Part shown: positions 63,202 to 64,000 of the stretch, piece by piece
Numbering within the stretch: position 1 is the stretch's first letter
Layout: each line of letters begins with the position of its first letter
From: Saprospiraceae bacterium
Lineage (GTDB): Bacteria; Bacteroidota; Bacteroidia; Chitinophagales; Saprospiraceae
NCBI GenBank assembly: GCA_027488935.1
Contig: JAIYAP010000047.1
Coordinates: 1 to 64,000, forward strand
DNA: 64,000 bases
Direction: 5' to 3'
The notes under the pieces: model-generated
What the model was told of the DNA's origin: nothing
What the model saw: only the letters and a program-made list of their open reading frames with translations
Database searches by the model: none
Made by a program: the position numbers and the translations under genes

Positions 63202-64000
63202 ATGATTTGGAATGATACATGGACAGAAATAAATCATAGGCTCGCCACTCTTTTTCCAGAAGAAGGAGCCATAAGGCGGATTTGTACTATGTCCAATATA
63301 AACAGTAGCAGCTTGAATCTACAAGGAACTGCCATTGATATGTGGTTTGCAATTTTAAAGGGTTGCAAGTTAGAAACCATTAAGAAAATAGCTTCACTGG
63401 TCGAACGTGAAAAAGGTGAAAGCCTTGCTTCATATATCGAATTATTGGAACCTAAAGCAAGCGAAGTAATAACCCAGCCCGAAAACAAACTCCAGATCCA
63501 CCGCCGTGACTTTCCTCGCCCAAAAACCTATTTTGTAGGCAGAGAGGAAGAATTGGTAAAAATAAAACAGGCTTACGAGAGCAATCCATTCATCTTTATT
63601 GAAGGAGCGGGAGGCATTGGGAAAACACAATTTGTCGCCAAGTTCATCGAAGCCCTTCCAAATAAGGATAGGATTGTTTGGATCGATTGCAAACCTACTT
63701 CTCAGCCCGATGATGTTATCCTTGGTGCCGGGTTTGACGAATTGCTGAAAGGAAAAGAAAAAACCGAACGGGAAAAGTTCAGCGCTTTCAAAGACAAGGT
63801 GCAGGAATACGAATTGGTGGTTTTCCTTGATAATTACCAGGAGGTTGAAAACGATCCTAACTTCATTTCCATGCTTGCCTTTTTCAATGATTACCTTACT
63901 AAAGGGCATCTCATTGTGATAGGGAGAGACAATATTGTCTCTCCAAGTCTTCAGCCCAGGCGAATTCACTTAAAAGGTCTGGGTGATAAGAGTGTAGAGC
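63202..64000 (+). CDS. EAD-STAND (NB-ARC-like) NTPase, 3' end cut by window edge
   Basis: An open frame of 266 codons from ATG 63202 runs off the right edge. Residues about 1-80 are an EAD (TEINHRLATLFPEEGAIRRI, TAIDMWFAILKGCKLETIKK). A linker follows, then a STAND NTPase: FVGREEELVKIKQ, Walker A GAGGIGKTQ (about 133-141), DRIVWIDCK, and Walker B LVVFLDNYQ. C-terminal repeats expected for such sensors lie beyond the window. It is probably the signal-sensing partner of the EAD protease encoded 25 bp upstream. Confidence 0.88.
   Translation, partial: MIWNDTWTEINHRLATLFPEEGAIRRICTMSNINSSSLNLQGTAIDMWFAILKGCKLETIKKIASLVEREKGESLASYIELLEPKASEVITQPENKLQIHRRDFPRPKTYFVGREEELVKIKQAYESNPFIFIEGAGGIGKTQFVAKFIEALPNKDRIVWIDCKPTSQPDDVILGAGFDELLKGKEKTEREKFSAFKDKVQEYELVVFLDNYQEVENDPNFISMLAFFNDYLTKGHLIVIGRDNIVSPSLQPRRIHLKGLGDKSVE

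Overview
The window looks like a chromosome segment from a Bacteroidota bacterium, most likely near the Saprospiria (Haliscomenobacter or Lewinella-like). This is inferred from gene content, not from a marker phylogeny. The supporting evidence is: secreted proteins ending in type IX secretion (T9SS) C-terminal sorting domains; a FecI/FecR/TonB-receptor/DUF4249 block; a short 289-residue primary sigma factor; and promoter -7 elements of the Bacteroidota form TAnnTTTG upstream of several genes. No tRNA, rRNA or CRISPR array was seen.

Layout. 1-4158: a truncated membrane protein, a Uma2-family nuclease and a large T9SS beta-repeat surface protein. 4460-14580 resembles a defence island, all on the minus strand: a PIN toxin with a small overlapping partner, a complete Wadjet (JetABCD) operon, an extradiol dioxygenase, a VIT1-family metal transporter and a DUF1016/YhcG-type PDDEXK nuclease. 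14991-16127 is DNA polymerase IV, preceded by a tandem 60-bp duplication. 16163-21863 is a glycerol block (glpD, glpF, glpK) interleaved with unrecognised genes. 22023-27311 holds a VOC protein, a secreted protein, the primary sigma factor, a secreted agmatine-deiminase-like protein and a Crp/Fnr regulator.

27682-33080 is a FecI sigma / FecR anti-sigma / TonB receptor / DUF4249 operon. 33193-41920 is mostly housekeeping and envelope: malate dehydrogenase, a peroxiredoxin-like protein, a second TonB receptor, a secreted M14 carboxypeptidase, a GT39-like membrane protein and RarA. 42115-44077 is a small accessory patch (DUF4240, an orphan GIY-YIG-like toxin domain, a T9SS tail fragment). It contains a decayed duplicate of the rarA 3' end, so the patch up to that copy is bracketed by rarA tails. 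44105-51436 is an AraC-controlled sugar block (PhyH dioxygenase, TIM-barrel isomerase, MFS permease, two GH13 enzymes). 51437-52686 is a repeat-rich intergenic zone.

The right end is the most unusual part. Between two homologous, decayed tyrosine-recombinase C-termini (54283-54396 and 61722-61857) lies a compact + strand gene set: a TonB-C-domain secreted protein, a VgrG-like spike, a PAAR tip, a flavin amine oxidase, an HMGL/4-hydroxy-2-oxovalerate-type aldolase, and an asparaginase fused to a bulb-type lectin domain. None of the last three shows a Sec signal. I suggest this is a spike-plus-metabolic-enzyme cargo module, possibly acting by amino-acid depletion or H2O2 production. The enzyme and spike families are recognised; the joint function is inference.

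After a perfect 17-bp hairpin, the window ends in a pair of effector-associated-domain (EAD) proteins: a trypsin-like protease, and an EAD-STAND NTPase cut by the window edge. This is the architecture of NTP-dependent conflict systems.
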